Source of the DNA: Kordia sp.
GTDB lineage: Bacteria; Bacteroidota; Bacteroidia; Flavobacteriales; Flavobacteriaceae
Direction of reading: 5' to 3'
NCBI RefSeq assembly: GCF_022447245.1
Contig: NZ_JAKVBC010000025.1
Location: forward strand, 1 to 64,000
Length of the DNA stretch: 64,000 nucleotides
Positions 54,548 to 63,108 of this stretch are shown piece after piece. Made by a program: the position numbers and the translations under genes. A model generated the notes under the pieces. The model made no database searches and was not told the origin of the DNA. It was given only the letters and a program-made list of their open reading frames with translations. How positions within the stretch are numbered: position 1 is the stretch's first letter; each line of letters begins with the position of its first letter.

Positions 54548-54620
54548 TTTATACCTAAAATCACATATTTTATACCTAAAACCCATGTTTTCAACCAAAA
54601 TCACTGACTTTATACCTTTG
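54548..54620 (+). promoter_or_regulatory. promoter with about 20-bp-period direct repeats, candidate LytTR operator
   Basis: TATACC at 54550, TATACC at 54571, TCAACC at 54591 and TATACC at 54611 recur every 20-21 nt; the first two extend to TTTATACCTAAAA. The last overlaps a perfect TAnnTTTG -7 box, TACCTTTG at 54613-54620, while no TTG is found at -33, as in activator-dependent promoters. It lies between the LytTR gene and the DUF2306-hydrolase gene. Confidence 0.6.
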
Positions 54621-54692
54621 TAGCCTTTACCTATTTTAAAAGGCTGTTTTTGATATTATTTTTGAATTCATCAATCAAAATGAATATTAAAA

Positions 54693-56777
54693 ATGAAAAA
54701 AATAGCTTGGCTAATCTTTGCCTATTTATGTCTCTACATTAGTTTTCGTCCATTCAAATATTTCTTAGCAGATGGACCAATTGATTTACTCGCTAACAAA
54801 CCCGATGAAGTATTAAATAGTGTTGTATATATGACAACGTTTTACATTCACATCACTTTTGGCGGAATTGCGTTACTCGTTGGTTGGGTACAATTCATTA
54901 AAAAGTTTCGTGATAAATTCAGAAAAGCACATCGAATTATTGGAAAAATATATGTGCTTTCTGTATTGATAAGTGCGCCTGTTGGTTTTTATATTGGATT
55001 TTTTGCTAGTGGTGGTATTGTCACACAAGTTGGATTCACGTTTGGAGCATTTATATGGTTTGTAGTTACTTATATAGCGTACAATGCCATTCGAAAAGGA
55101 AACGTTGCAAAACATAGAGAATATATGATTTATAGTTATGTAGGAAGTTTTGCTGCCGTAATGCTGCGTTTTATCCTTTATCCGCTAATTAATATCACGG
55201 GAGATTTTGCGTTTGCCTATAGTATTTCTGTATGGGCAAGTTGGTTGCCAAATTTTGGAATTGCGTATTTATGGATTCACAAAAAGGATTTACTAGTTTC
55301 GATTTATGAAAAATACAGAATCAAGCAAGTTTTAATTGGTATGTTTTTACTAGTGGGAACTATGCTACTAGTTTCTTATATGAGTCCACAAACATGGTTG
55401 TATAAAGCTGCTGCGTTTAAAGGAGAAGCCCTTAAAAAACAATCTTTTTTGACCAATTCGTTCTTTACAAAAGAAAAGTTTGAGAAAATTGAAACCTATC
55501 TTAAGGAAGAATCGCAAACGACAAGCATGATTGTGTTAGAACATGGAAAAGTCGTATATGAATACGGAGATGTTTCTGAAATAAGTTACAATGCCTCAGT
55601 GCGAAAAAGTATTCTGGCAATATTGTATGGAAAATATGTTGAAGATGGAACTATCGATTTGAATCAAACTATAGGTAATATGGGAATTGACGAAGATGAC
55701 GGATTGCTTCCTATTGAAAAACAAGCCACCATTGATCATATTATTACTGCGCGATCAGGTGTATTTCATCAACCAGTAAATGGAGGTTATGACACTCAAA
55801 ATCTAAAGAAACGAGGAAGTGTAAAACCCGGAGCATATTTTTTATACAACAATTGGGATTTTAATGTAGCAGGATTTATTCTAGAAGATAAAATAGGGAA
55901 AACAGTCTATCAAGAACTGCAAGAACAATTAGCAATTCCATTGGGTTTTCAAGATTGGAATATCCAGAATCAAGATCGAACTGTAAATCCTGAAAAGTCA
56001 CGTTATTCCGCTTATCACATGCACCTTTCAACACGTGATATGGCAAAAATTGGTCAATTAATGTTGCAAGAAGGAAAGTGGAAAGGCAAACAATTAGTTT
56101 CTAAAGATTGGGTTAAAAAGATCACGACTCTCATTACTCCGAAAGACACTGTAAACAAACGTTACAATGAAGATGTTTCGTCACCAGTTCAATTTTCGTA
56201 TGGATATATGTGGTGGGTATTTGATCGATTTTATGACAACCCTAGTTTTGAAGGTGCATATACTGCCAGAGGTGCATTTGGACAATACATTACAGTGATT
56301 CCAAAACGAAATGTTGTAGTAGTGCACAAAACAACTCCAGATGTTTATACACTATTAGGTTTTTCGAATAGAACATCAACTCCAGCTTGGCGTTATTGGT
56401 GGATTTTACAAAAGTTGATGTTGAATGGAAAATCGATTGCTGAATTGGCAAAAGATAAGTCGACGGACGAAGTTATTGCATTTATTAAGGCTGAATACAA
56501 AAATGATTCAGGATATAATATTTCTGAAGGCTTAATCAATAGATATAGTGAATCGCTAGCTGAACAAGGAAGGCATAAAGAAGCGATTCAATTTTATGAA
56601 TTAGTTATAGCGTTGTTTCCAGAAGGTTATTATACACATCGTGCGTATGACAATTATATAAGAAGTTTACGAGCACTTGAAAGAGAAGATGAAGTATTGC
56701 CATGGATGGAAAGGTCGTTCAAGGTAAATCCTTGGAACAAAGAATTGGGAGAAGAAATTGAGCGATTAAAATCATAG
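54693..56777 (+). CDS. DUF2306 membrane domain fused to a beta-lactamase-family serine hydrolase
   Basis: 694 aa. The first about 230 residues hold six to seven helices with DUF2306-type features (YMTTFYIHITFGGIALLVGW, KAHRIIGKIYVLSVL, VAKHREYMIYSYVGSF). A class C beta-lactamase-like domain follows at about 260-590: the SxxK nucleophile motif in ASVRKSILAILYGKYVEDG, YNN in FLYNNWDFNVAGF (YxN), and a conserved SYGYMWWVFD region. The C-terminal about 70 residues look TPR-like (SLAEQGRHKEAIQFYELVIA). It probably acts as a membrane-tethered peptidase or esterase in the periplasm; substrate unknown. Downstream of the LytTR gene with a repeat-bearing promoter. Confidence 0.85.
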   Translation: MKKIAWLIFAYLCLYISFRPFKYFLADGPIDLLANKPDEVLNSVVYMTTFYIHITFGGIALLVGWVQFIKKFRDKFRKAHRIIGKIYVLSVLISAPVGFYIGFFASGGIVTQVGFTFGAFIWFVVTYIAYNAIRKGNVAKHREYMIYSYVGSFAAVMLRFILYPLINITGDFAFAYSISVWASWLPNFGIAYLWIHKKDLLVSIYEKYRIKQVLIGMFLLVGTMLLVSYMSPQTWLYKAAAFKGEALKKQSFLTNSFFTKEKFEKIETYLKEESQTTSMIVLEHGKVVYEYGDVSEISYNASVRKSILAILYGKYVEDGTIDLNQTIGNMGIDEDDGLLPIEKQATIDHIITARSGVFHQPVNGGYDTQNLKKRGSVKPGAYFLYNNWDFNVAGFILEDKIGKTVYQELQEQLAIPLGFQDWNIQNQDRTVNPEKSRYSAYHMHLSTRDMAKIGQLMLQEGKWKGKQLVSKDWVKKITTLITPKDTVNKRYNEDVSSPVQFSYGYMWWVFDRFYDNPSFEGAYTARGAFGQYITVIPKRNVVVVHKTTPDVYTLLGFSNRTSTPAWRYWWILQKLMLNGKSIAELAKDKSTDEVIAFIKAEYKNDSGYNISEGLINRYSESLAEQGRHKEAIQFYELVIALFPEGYYTHRAYDNYIRSLRALEREDEVLPWMERSFKVNPWNKELGEEIERLKS

Positions 56778-56855
56778 GAATCAATATATCATCACCGTAA
56801 GCACTCAGTAAAATCTGTAGTGTGTATGTCTTTAAACTGAAAAACGAAAAAAAAT

Positions 56856-57419
56856 ATGACTAACAAAATTTTATTTCAAACTGGTATTGGCTTTATCCTA
56901 ATAGGGCAAATTATTCTATCAAAAGGGAATGAATTTGTCTACAATTTACAACCAATTGATTTTGCTCATTGGTGTTTGCTGGTTGGAGTTGTTCTTTTAA
57001 TTCCACAAGTAATTTCTTTCCCTAAAAAACCAATGGGTTTTATCGGAATACCGATTACTATGATAGGAATCACCTGTATGATCGGAATGTGTGTAATTGA
57101 CTTCATTTTTTGGAGTTACCCAAATGATGAGCTACGTAACGAATTTGCCAAACATCTAGTACAAGTGCCATCGGTTTGGAAAACGTTTATGACAATAGGA
57201 CCAAGTTCAAAGGTATTTAATTTGGGCTTACTTATTTTAAGTTTCAATTATCTTAAGACTGAAAAAATCGGAATAGGAGTTTTATGTATTGCTACATTGA
57301 TTTTATGGCATGTCATTCCAACACCTCATAGATTACTTTTTGGGTATTCTTTCACTTTTATTGCTTTTGGAATCATTCTTTTTAGAAATGAAATCAAAAA
57401 CAAGTTGCAACAACGATAA
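56856..57419 (+). CDS. multi-pass membrane protein of unknown function
   Basis: 187 aa with about six hydrophobic helices: ILFQTGIGFILIGQIILS, WCLLVGVVLLIPQVISF, GFIGIPITMIGITCMIGMCV, FNLGLLILSFNYL, IGVLCIATLILWHVI and FGYSFTFIAFGIILF. The conserved-looking loop FWSYPNDELRNEFAKHLVQV faces one side. I do not recognise a family. It is on the same strand as, and 78 nt after, the DUF2306-hydrolase gene, so it may share its transcript. Confidence 0.65.
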   Translation: MTNKILFQTGIGFILIGQIILSKGNEFVYNLQPIDFAHWCLLVGVVLLIPQVISFPKKPMGFIGIPITMIGITCMIGMCVIDFIFWSYPNDELRNEFAKHLVQVPSVWKTFMTIGPSSKVFNLGLLILSFNYLKTEKIGIGVLCIATLILWHVIPTPHRLLFGYSFTFIAFGIILFRNEIKNKLQQR

Positions 57420-57844
57420 CTGCAGCACTTCTTCCTAATTTTGTTTAATAGGATGATTTGTATAAGCACTCGCGAATACCCATATTATTTGTTTAATGTA
57501 GATTTTTACAATCTATTCTACATAAGAGATGATATGGGTATTTGTACCTCATTGAGAAGTTAGTAGAACTTTTCAAATCATCTTTATTAAATAACGTTTC
57601 ACAAGTTTTGATACCATGAAACAATCCAGTAGCTTCTTTACAAATAAAAAAATAGTGTCAAAAACAGATATATGGATTGAAAAAACTTGAATTTTGTAGC
57701 ACATTTCTAATATTCAGGAGATTATTTTGTGAGCGTAGCTTTAATAAATAAATAAAAGTAGAGTGTCAGTTAGGATACAAAAACTATAATACTACACATT
57801 ATTTACAAGAAGAACCATAAAAAGAACTCAAAAGTTAACTAGCT
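57420..57844. other. gene-free region with a nested hairpin
   Basis: 425 nt. Contains the interrupted hairpin at 57475-57542 and no ORF, tRNA or terminator with a T-run. Confidence 0.55.
57475..57542. other. nested inverted repeat
   Basis: AATACCCATAT (57475-57485) pairs with ATATGGGTATT (57532-57542), and inside it TGTAGA (57497-57502) pairs with TCTACA (57517-57522). No T-run follows, so this is not a standard terminator; an RNA structure or protein-binding site is possible. Confidence 0.5.
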
Positions 57845-58904
57845 TTGGAGAACAAATCAGTTTATAGCGAAGAAGCGTTTGAAGCATTTGAAAATAAAGA
57901 TGTTGAAGCACTGAAAGCTATTTTGAGAAAAGGAATACATCCTAATAGTTTGAAAAATGAAAATGGTGATTATTTTTTTAGAATACTAGATACCTATGAA
58001 ACATTGGAAAACGAACATTTTGAAATATTTACTTTGCTATTAGAATATGGTACAACTCCAAACTTAGATGATTTTTCGTCCTATAATCCATCAAGTGATC
58101 AAGAGTGTTACAGAAGAAAAGAGTCGTCTGCAGATGAAATGATTCAACAGTTATTGGCGAATGAAGTTGATGTAGATAGTTTACGAAGTAGAAAGAAGGA
58201 ATCTTTACAACAATCGGCTGCTGTCAATGGTAAATTAACGCTTTTAAAGCATCTTCTAGAAAAAGGACACGATATCAACTGTAAAACGAAAAGAGGCAAC
58301 AGTGCGCTTATATTGGCTATTCAATATAATAGAAGTACGGTAGAACACTACAATATTTATTAGACCATGGAGCAGACAAAAATGAACTGTTTGCATTTTA
58401 CAATAGAAAAACAATTTTAAATCAAGTTGTTAGAAGCAAAAGAATTGATATTTTAAAATACTTAGTTTCCTTAGGTGTAGAAGTGAATGCATTGGATTAA
58501 GGTGAATATCCATGCATTTTTGATTGTGCATAATATGGTTCAGCACTAATGTTTGAAGCACTTGTAAAACTTGGTGCAGAAGTAAAACATATTTGCATAA
58601 CATTTTGTACAGACTCGATTTGCGATTGCGAGACAAAGGATTTTCAAAAGGTGTTAAAGAAACTGCTTTTCAAAAATTACAATTTCTTCGTGAAGAAGGT
58701 TATGAGATTACCAATTATGAAATGTTAGATTCTTTTATCGATTAGTTGAAAAACAGAAAAAAGATCAAAAAGTTTGAAGAAAAAATTGTGGTTTCCCTTT
58801 TAGAAATGGGATATATGCCTAATAGAGAAACCGAATTCTTAAATTACGCCAACAATGTAAATAGTACAGCAATTTTAAATGCATATCAGAAGGTTCAAGA
58901 GTAA
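57845..58904 (+). pseudogene. decayed ankyrin-repeat protein gene
   Basis: An N-terminal part of 172 aa (TTG start at 57845) shows ankyrin repeats, e.g. FEAFENKDVEALKAILRKG and KLTLLKHLLEKGHDINCKTK, and stops at 58361. Shifting to the next frame near 58345 restores repeats (LQYLLDHGADKNEL, DILKYLVSLGVEVNALD) but meets TAA at 58498 and 58531. A second shift near 58590 restores homology (FQKLQFLREEGYEIT) with one more TAG at 58743, ending at 58904. At least two frameshifts and three extra stops, so it is clearly nonfunctional. The original would have been about 350 aa. Confidence 0.82.
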
Positions 58905-58913
58905 TCTAGGTTT

Positions 58914-60020
58914 CTATTTCTTCTTCATTCCAAAAAGAAAACGCACAATTTTAAACGGATAAATGAGAAATCGATAGATCAGCACAATCACAGGAAACGT
59001 CGTGATTAGTACTAAAAGTAGTTTCCAAAGAATCGCAATATCCAATTGCACTATATAATATGCAAACACTACAATTACTGTTTGATGTAAAATGTAAAAC
59101 GGATAAATAGCTTCGTTGAGTTTTTTAACCAAAGTACTTTTCTTATTCAACCAAATTTGTCCGTAACCCAAAAGTGTAATTACAAAACTCCAGCCGACTA
59201 AGCAACATACTAAATACCAAAGCATCCAACCTTGTGTGCTGCTTAAATATGGCGAAATCCATGCTCCGGGAACAAAATAATACACATAAAATACGATCGA
59301 ACTTATCAGAAATAAAAGGAAGTTTAGTTTGCGATACTGCTTCAAGTGTATCCAAGTCAATTCTGCGGAAGCGAACAGCATTCCCAACACAAAGAAAAAA
59401 CCGTAAAAGAAAGTCGAGGAGAAATTGAACAAATCTTTATCATAACTCGGATAGTATTGTTTTAGGATAATAAATACCAAGCTTAACGGAATTACCAAAG
59501 CAAATAATCCGAAGCGTTTTGCGGTAAAACGTTCAAAAAGTTCCAAAAAACGGTTGGATTTTGAAGATTTTAAGAACAAAATGAATGGAATGATACAAAT
59601 AGACATCCAAAAGAGATTGCCAATAAACCACAAATGGTTTTCACCAAAATCAGCATTTGTATAAATTTCCCAATAGGAAGTATATGCAGCTCTATTCTCA
59701 AAGAATGTTTGTGGTGGTACAATAAACAGAACACCAAAAAACAACGGAATCAATAAGCGAATGAAACGCTCTTTTGCAAATTGAATCCATGTGCGTTTGG
59801 AAAAAGCGAAAATGGTTCCTGTGCCAGAAATTAAAAAAAGCAACGGCAATCGGAATTGCTCAAAGAACACCATAATATCATCTAAAAATTTGCTAGATTC
59901 TCGGTTCATGATATGAAAATCATCGCCATTAAAAGGCATACCAATATGATGAAAATATACAGCTAAAATGGCAATTACGCGAAGCCAATCCAAATCGTAT
60001 CTGCGAGTTTTTGAGGTCAT
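58914..60020 (-). CDS. acyltransferase-3 family membrane protein
   Basis: 368 aa with about ten helices. The family's first segment RYDLDWLRVIAILAVYFHHIGMPF carries the R-x10-H arrangement of the active site, and FRLPLLFLISGTGTIFAF and the SFVITLLGYGQIWLNKKS region match. These enzymes acetylate or otherwise acylate sugars, LPS or peptidoglycan at the membrane. Donor and acceptor are unknown. The gene lies downstream of the broken LytTR gene with a 282-nt gap filled with repeats. Confidence 0.88.
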   Translation of the reverse strand: MTSKTRRYDLDWLRVIAILAVYFHHIGMPFNGDDFHIMNRESSKFLDDIMVFFEQFRLPLLFLISGTGTIFAFSKRTWIQFAKERFIRLLIPLFFGVLFIVPPQTFFENRAAYTSYWEIYTNADFGENHLWFIGNLFWMSICIIPFILFLKSSKSNRFLELFERFTAKRFGLFALVIPLSLVFIILKQYYPSYDKDLFNFSSTFFYGFFFVLGMLFASAELTWIHLKQYRKLNFLLFLISSIVFYVYYFVPGAWISPYLSSTQGWMLWYLVCCLVGWSFVITLLGYGQIWLNKKSTLVKKLNEAIYPFYILHQTVIVVFAYYIVQLDIAILWKLLLVLITTFPVIVLIYRFLIYPFKIVRFLFGMKKK

Positions 60021-60109
60021 AAATCGTTCGTTTTTTGATGAGACAAACGTATGACAGAAAGTAATACAATGCTTTAAAATGTGACTATTAGCAAGATATT
60101 GTGACGAAA

Positions 60110-60133
60110 TACACTTCGACTTCGCTCAGTGTA
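60110..60133 (+). repeat. 24-nt dispersed hairpin element, copy 3
   Basis: TACACT and AGTGTA frame the core TCGACTTCGCTC. Compared with the copy at 23373-23396 (opposite strand), 21 of 24 positions agree and the inverted ends are preserved. Confidence 0.6.
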
Positions 60134-60213
60134 AACACTTCAGGGCTGTTTTTAGCAAACATTTGACTTTTCTCAATGTGAATGCTTATTGTATTTTTTT
60201 TTGTTTAGTTTGA

Positions 60214-60269
60214 TTCGTCATTGTGAGAAAGTATGACGAAGCAATCTGTTTGTTGAAGAAATAGATTGC
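60214..60269. repeat. tandem double-hairpin intergenic element
   Basis: TTCGTCAT/ATGACGAA (60214-60221, 60233-60240) is directly followed by GCAATCT/AGATTGC (60241-60247, 60263-60269). This order, CGTCATTG...GACGAAGCAATCT...AGATTGC, resembles a dispersed intergenic element I associate with Bacteroidota genomes; only one copy is present here. Confidence 0.5.
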
Positions 60270-60302
60270 TACAAGTTTTTCAAAACTTTTAAAATGATGT
60301 AA

Positions 60303-61165
60303 CTAGCTATTCTCAAAAAGCATGTTAAACGCTTTCAACTTAGATCGTGAAACAGGAACAGTGTTTGTATAATTTTCTAAAGACAATTGATAACCTTGCG
60401 CATTTCCACTACATGAAATTATTTTATCCAAATTCACCAAGTAGGAGCGATGTGTTTTGTAAATATTTGAAAACTCCTGTAAGCGTATTTCCAATTCTTT
60501 TAGTGTAATGCGAACCAGTATTTTGATACTTCGGTATTGTTTTTCAGAAAGATTTCGGTGTAATTACTTTCTACTTTGGCGAATAGAAAGTTGTGTATTT
60601 CAAATTGAAGCTTTTCGTTTCCAGAAGTAATCTCGATAGTTTGCAATTGCGTGTTTTCAGTAGTAGAAGGAAGTGTTAGCTTTTTTAAACTTTTAGAATG
60701 TTTCTGAATCAAACGTTGTAGATTCAAGGGTAATACAATGCTCAATAACAAAACGCCAACAAAGAAAGAATTGCGGACTTCTTCATAAAAATATCGAAAC
60801 GACCAATTGTTTGGATTTTCATAAATTAAATCACGAATCAAAAAACTTCCAATTCCAATCAAAATTAAGGCAATACATAAATGCAGCATTTCCTTTCCAA
60901 TCGTCCAGCGAGCATCATCTTTTATAAACCAATTTACAACGGTGAAATACAAAAACACAATTGGAAGTGGTAAAAACGCATGAAAACAAATAATCCAAAT
61001 ATGATCCATTTTATGTTCTGCAGGATTAATTTCAAACGGTTCAAACGCATACGAAAACACAAAACTTAGCAAAGTGATGATTCCCAAAATAAGCAACAAT
61101 TGCTTTTTGTTATTGTAAATGTATGGATACGGTTCGCGTAGGTATTTTAAAATTCGTGCAATCAA
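60303..61165 (-). pseudogene. membrane LytTR regulator gene disrupted by a single frameshift
   Basis: The first frame (TTG start at 61165, ends 60500) encodes four helices and the start of a LytTR domain (FLFAKVESNYTEIFLKNNTE) and stops after SKYWFALH. The adjacent frame continues as VRITLKELEIRLQEFSNIYK, then THRSYLVNLDKIISC, and ends at 60303. Adding one A in the run at about 60523 would rejoin SKILVRITLKELE, so a one-base deletion in a short A-run fits. It resembles the intact regulator at 53806. A sequencing error in a homopolymer is the main alternative. Confidence 0.8.
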
Positions 61166-61212
61166 AGTTCAAAAATTGAAGCGCTAATTTAATTGGAATT
61201 TAGAAAATACAA

Positions 61213-61761
61213 CTATTTCTTATTTGCTATTTGATCTTTCGCTAGTCGTAAAATATAATCTCTGACCTCTTTTTGCGAAGGATTATCGATTTCAAATTGC
61301 ACAAAATAGTAGTGGCGATTGCACTTTTTATTAGTGAGCTGAAAAAATTTTTCATAGGTAGCAAATATTGGCTTTTCATCTCCATAATAAATATCAATTT
61401 TTGATCTTTTAGATTTTCCTTTCAAATCACTTTCTGCATTATCATTATAATGTGTAACATAACTGTGAGTCGATTTTATGATATGATTCCTACTTTTATC
61501 TCTATATGTATCTATTGTGAATGCTCCAGAACCTATTTCAACCTGTGTTCCATTAATTGAATCGATTAATGCTAATGATCCTTCTGCGATTCTATGACTA
61601 ATAGGTGAAAAATCGAAATGTTTAGTTTTAGAATCTTTTATTCTCATATCCATGACATGTGTCCACGGAATTAGTTCTTCTAATTTTGATAAGGTTTGAT
61701 TCTTCTCTTGTCCAACAACAAATATTGAACAAAAGAAGAATAGAAAAGTGATGTTTTTCAT
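61213..61761 (-). CDS. secreted protein of unknown function
   Basis: 182 aa. Signal KNITFLFFFCSIFVVGQ is followed by a charged domain with no recognised motif; segments such as HYYFVQFEIDNPSQKEVRDY and KIDIYYGDEKPIFATYEKF suggest mixed alpha/beta structure. No lipobox is seen. It is separated from the broken LytTR gene by 47 nt on the same strand. Start ATG at 61761 is well placed at the signal peptide. Function unknown. Confidence 0.65.
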   Translation of the reverse strand: MKNITFLFFFCSIFVVGQEKNQTLSKLEELIPWTHVMDMRIKDSKTKHFDFSPISHRIAEGSLALIDSINGTQVEIGSGAFTIDTYRDKSRNHIIKSTHSYVTHYNDNAESDLKGKSKRSKIDIYYGDEKPIFATYEKFFQLTNKKCNRHYYFVQFEIDNPSQKEVRDYILRLAKDQIANKK

Positions 61762-61973
61762 GTATTATTTTTAAAAAGAAATGTATTGATACGTTGTCCA
61801 ATTTCGTCAATAGTAAACAAAATGGCTTTGTTCAATTCATTTTGTCTCGTTTCAATTGAAATTCTCTAGGATGTTACTGCCAAAAATAGCAGTACATACA
61901 ATAAATTTCTAATAATACTAGTATTGGTTAATTTAGTTGATTAAAATATTAAGTTATCGAAAGAAAGTCAACT

Positions 61974-62924
61974 TTATTGTTTTACAATTAACTTTTGTCC
62001 AACACGTAAGGTAGATGTTCTTCGAATGGAATTGTCTTTACACAATCGCGAAATAGAAACATTATATTTATTAGAAATACGTGATAAAGTATCGCCACGA
62101 CGAACAGTGTAAATCTTTGTTTCATCCTCTATACTAGCCATTGCTTCTTCTTCCGTAGTGCACAATTCAATTTTAGACTTTCGTTTGGAATTGTGTCTGT
62201 AGGCGCTAGTCCAACGACGCGTTACCCAAACTTCATTACTGCGAACTGAGTTATCTTCATTCGAAAAATCAAAGACATATTCTGGATGAATTGGAATTCC
62301 TTGAAATAGTACTTCTAAATGTAAATGACTTCCACGTGCATTTCCTGAAGTCCCACCAGCACCAATTACTTGTCCTTTTTGGACAGTGTCGTTTACTTTT
62401 ACCAAATATTTTGATAAATGCGCATAGACAGTCTCAATGCCGTTAAAATGACGTACCACAACTGTTTTTCCGTGTCCAGAATGGTAATTTACATAACGAA
62501 CAACGCCATCAAACATAGACATGACACGATCGCCAGTAATCAAATCGATATCAATTCCGTTGTGCGCTCTACGATTTCGCCATCCATAACGAGATGTAAT
62601 TACTTTTTTACGTGGAATAGGAGAAGCATACGTACTATCGTCAAATTTAATTTGTAGCGGATATTCTTTGGCAAGCTTTTTATACGGATTGAATACTTTA
62701 GTATTCCAATTTTCTGCAATCCAATCTTTTTTAGAAGCTTCTGTATTTTGTATGTTTTGAAGAATGATAGAAGTCGCAGGAAAAGCTGTATTTATTTGAA
62801 AATTTTCAGGTTCAACTTCAATTTCTTTTTCAGATTCAGTTTTAATAGCTAATGTATCTTTTGTCTGACTGTACGAGATGGTAGCTGTAAGGCACGTACA
62901 AACGAACAAATAAAATGTTTTCAT
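61974..62924 (-). CDS. secreted M23 (LytM) peptidoglycan endopeptidase with LysM domain
   Basis: 316 aa. Signal KTFYLFVCTCLTATISYSQ; M23 domain at about 125-220 with RRAHNGIDIDLITG (H-x3-D), TVYAHLSKYL and the second zinc motif GSHLHLEV. A C-terminal LysM repeat IYTVRRGDTLSRISNKYNVS binds peptidoglycan. All M23 zinc ligands are present, so active cleavage of peptide cross-links is likely. Single-gene unit. Confidence 0.93.
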   Translation of the reverse strand: MKTFYLFVCTCLTATISYSQTKDTLAIKTESEKEIEVEPENFQINTAFPATSIILQNIQNTEASKKDWIAENWNTKVFNPYKKLAKEYPLQIKFDDSTYASPIPRKKVITSRYGWRNRRAHNGIDIDLITGDRVMSMFDGVVRYVNYHSGHGKTVVVRHFNGIETVYAHLSKYLVKVNDTVQKGQVIGAGGTSGNARGSHLHLEVLFQGIPIHPEYVFDFSNEDNSVRSNEVWVTRRWTSAYRHNSKRKSKIELCTTEEEAMASIEDETKIYTVRRGDTLSRISNKYNVSISRLCKDNSIRRTSTLRVGQKLIVKQ

Positions 62925-63108
62925 GAGTAATTTTTAATTTAGTTTCATTAAGTTAGATTTCCAGGAAACTGAAATAATAACGTGTTCCTGAGGGATAAAT
63001 TGTGGGCTAACTCGATAATCGATATTTAATTGTTTTTATGCTTGTTTTTTGTTGTAAATTCTTTATTTCGACTTCATTTTTTTCAGCTAGAAGAGTTCCT
63101 TTTAACAG

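Noticed and set aside
57845-58363. Intact 172-aa ankyrin protein
   Set aside because: Clear repeat homology continues past the stop in other frames, so this is a truncated remnant.
61914-61925. 12-bp palindrome AATACTAGTATT downstream of the M23-LysM gene
   Set aside because: Short AT-rich palindrome without T-run; expected by chance in such DNA.
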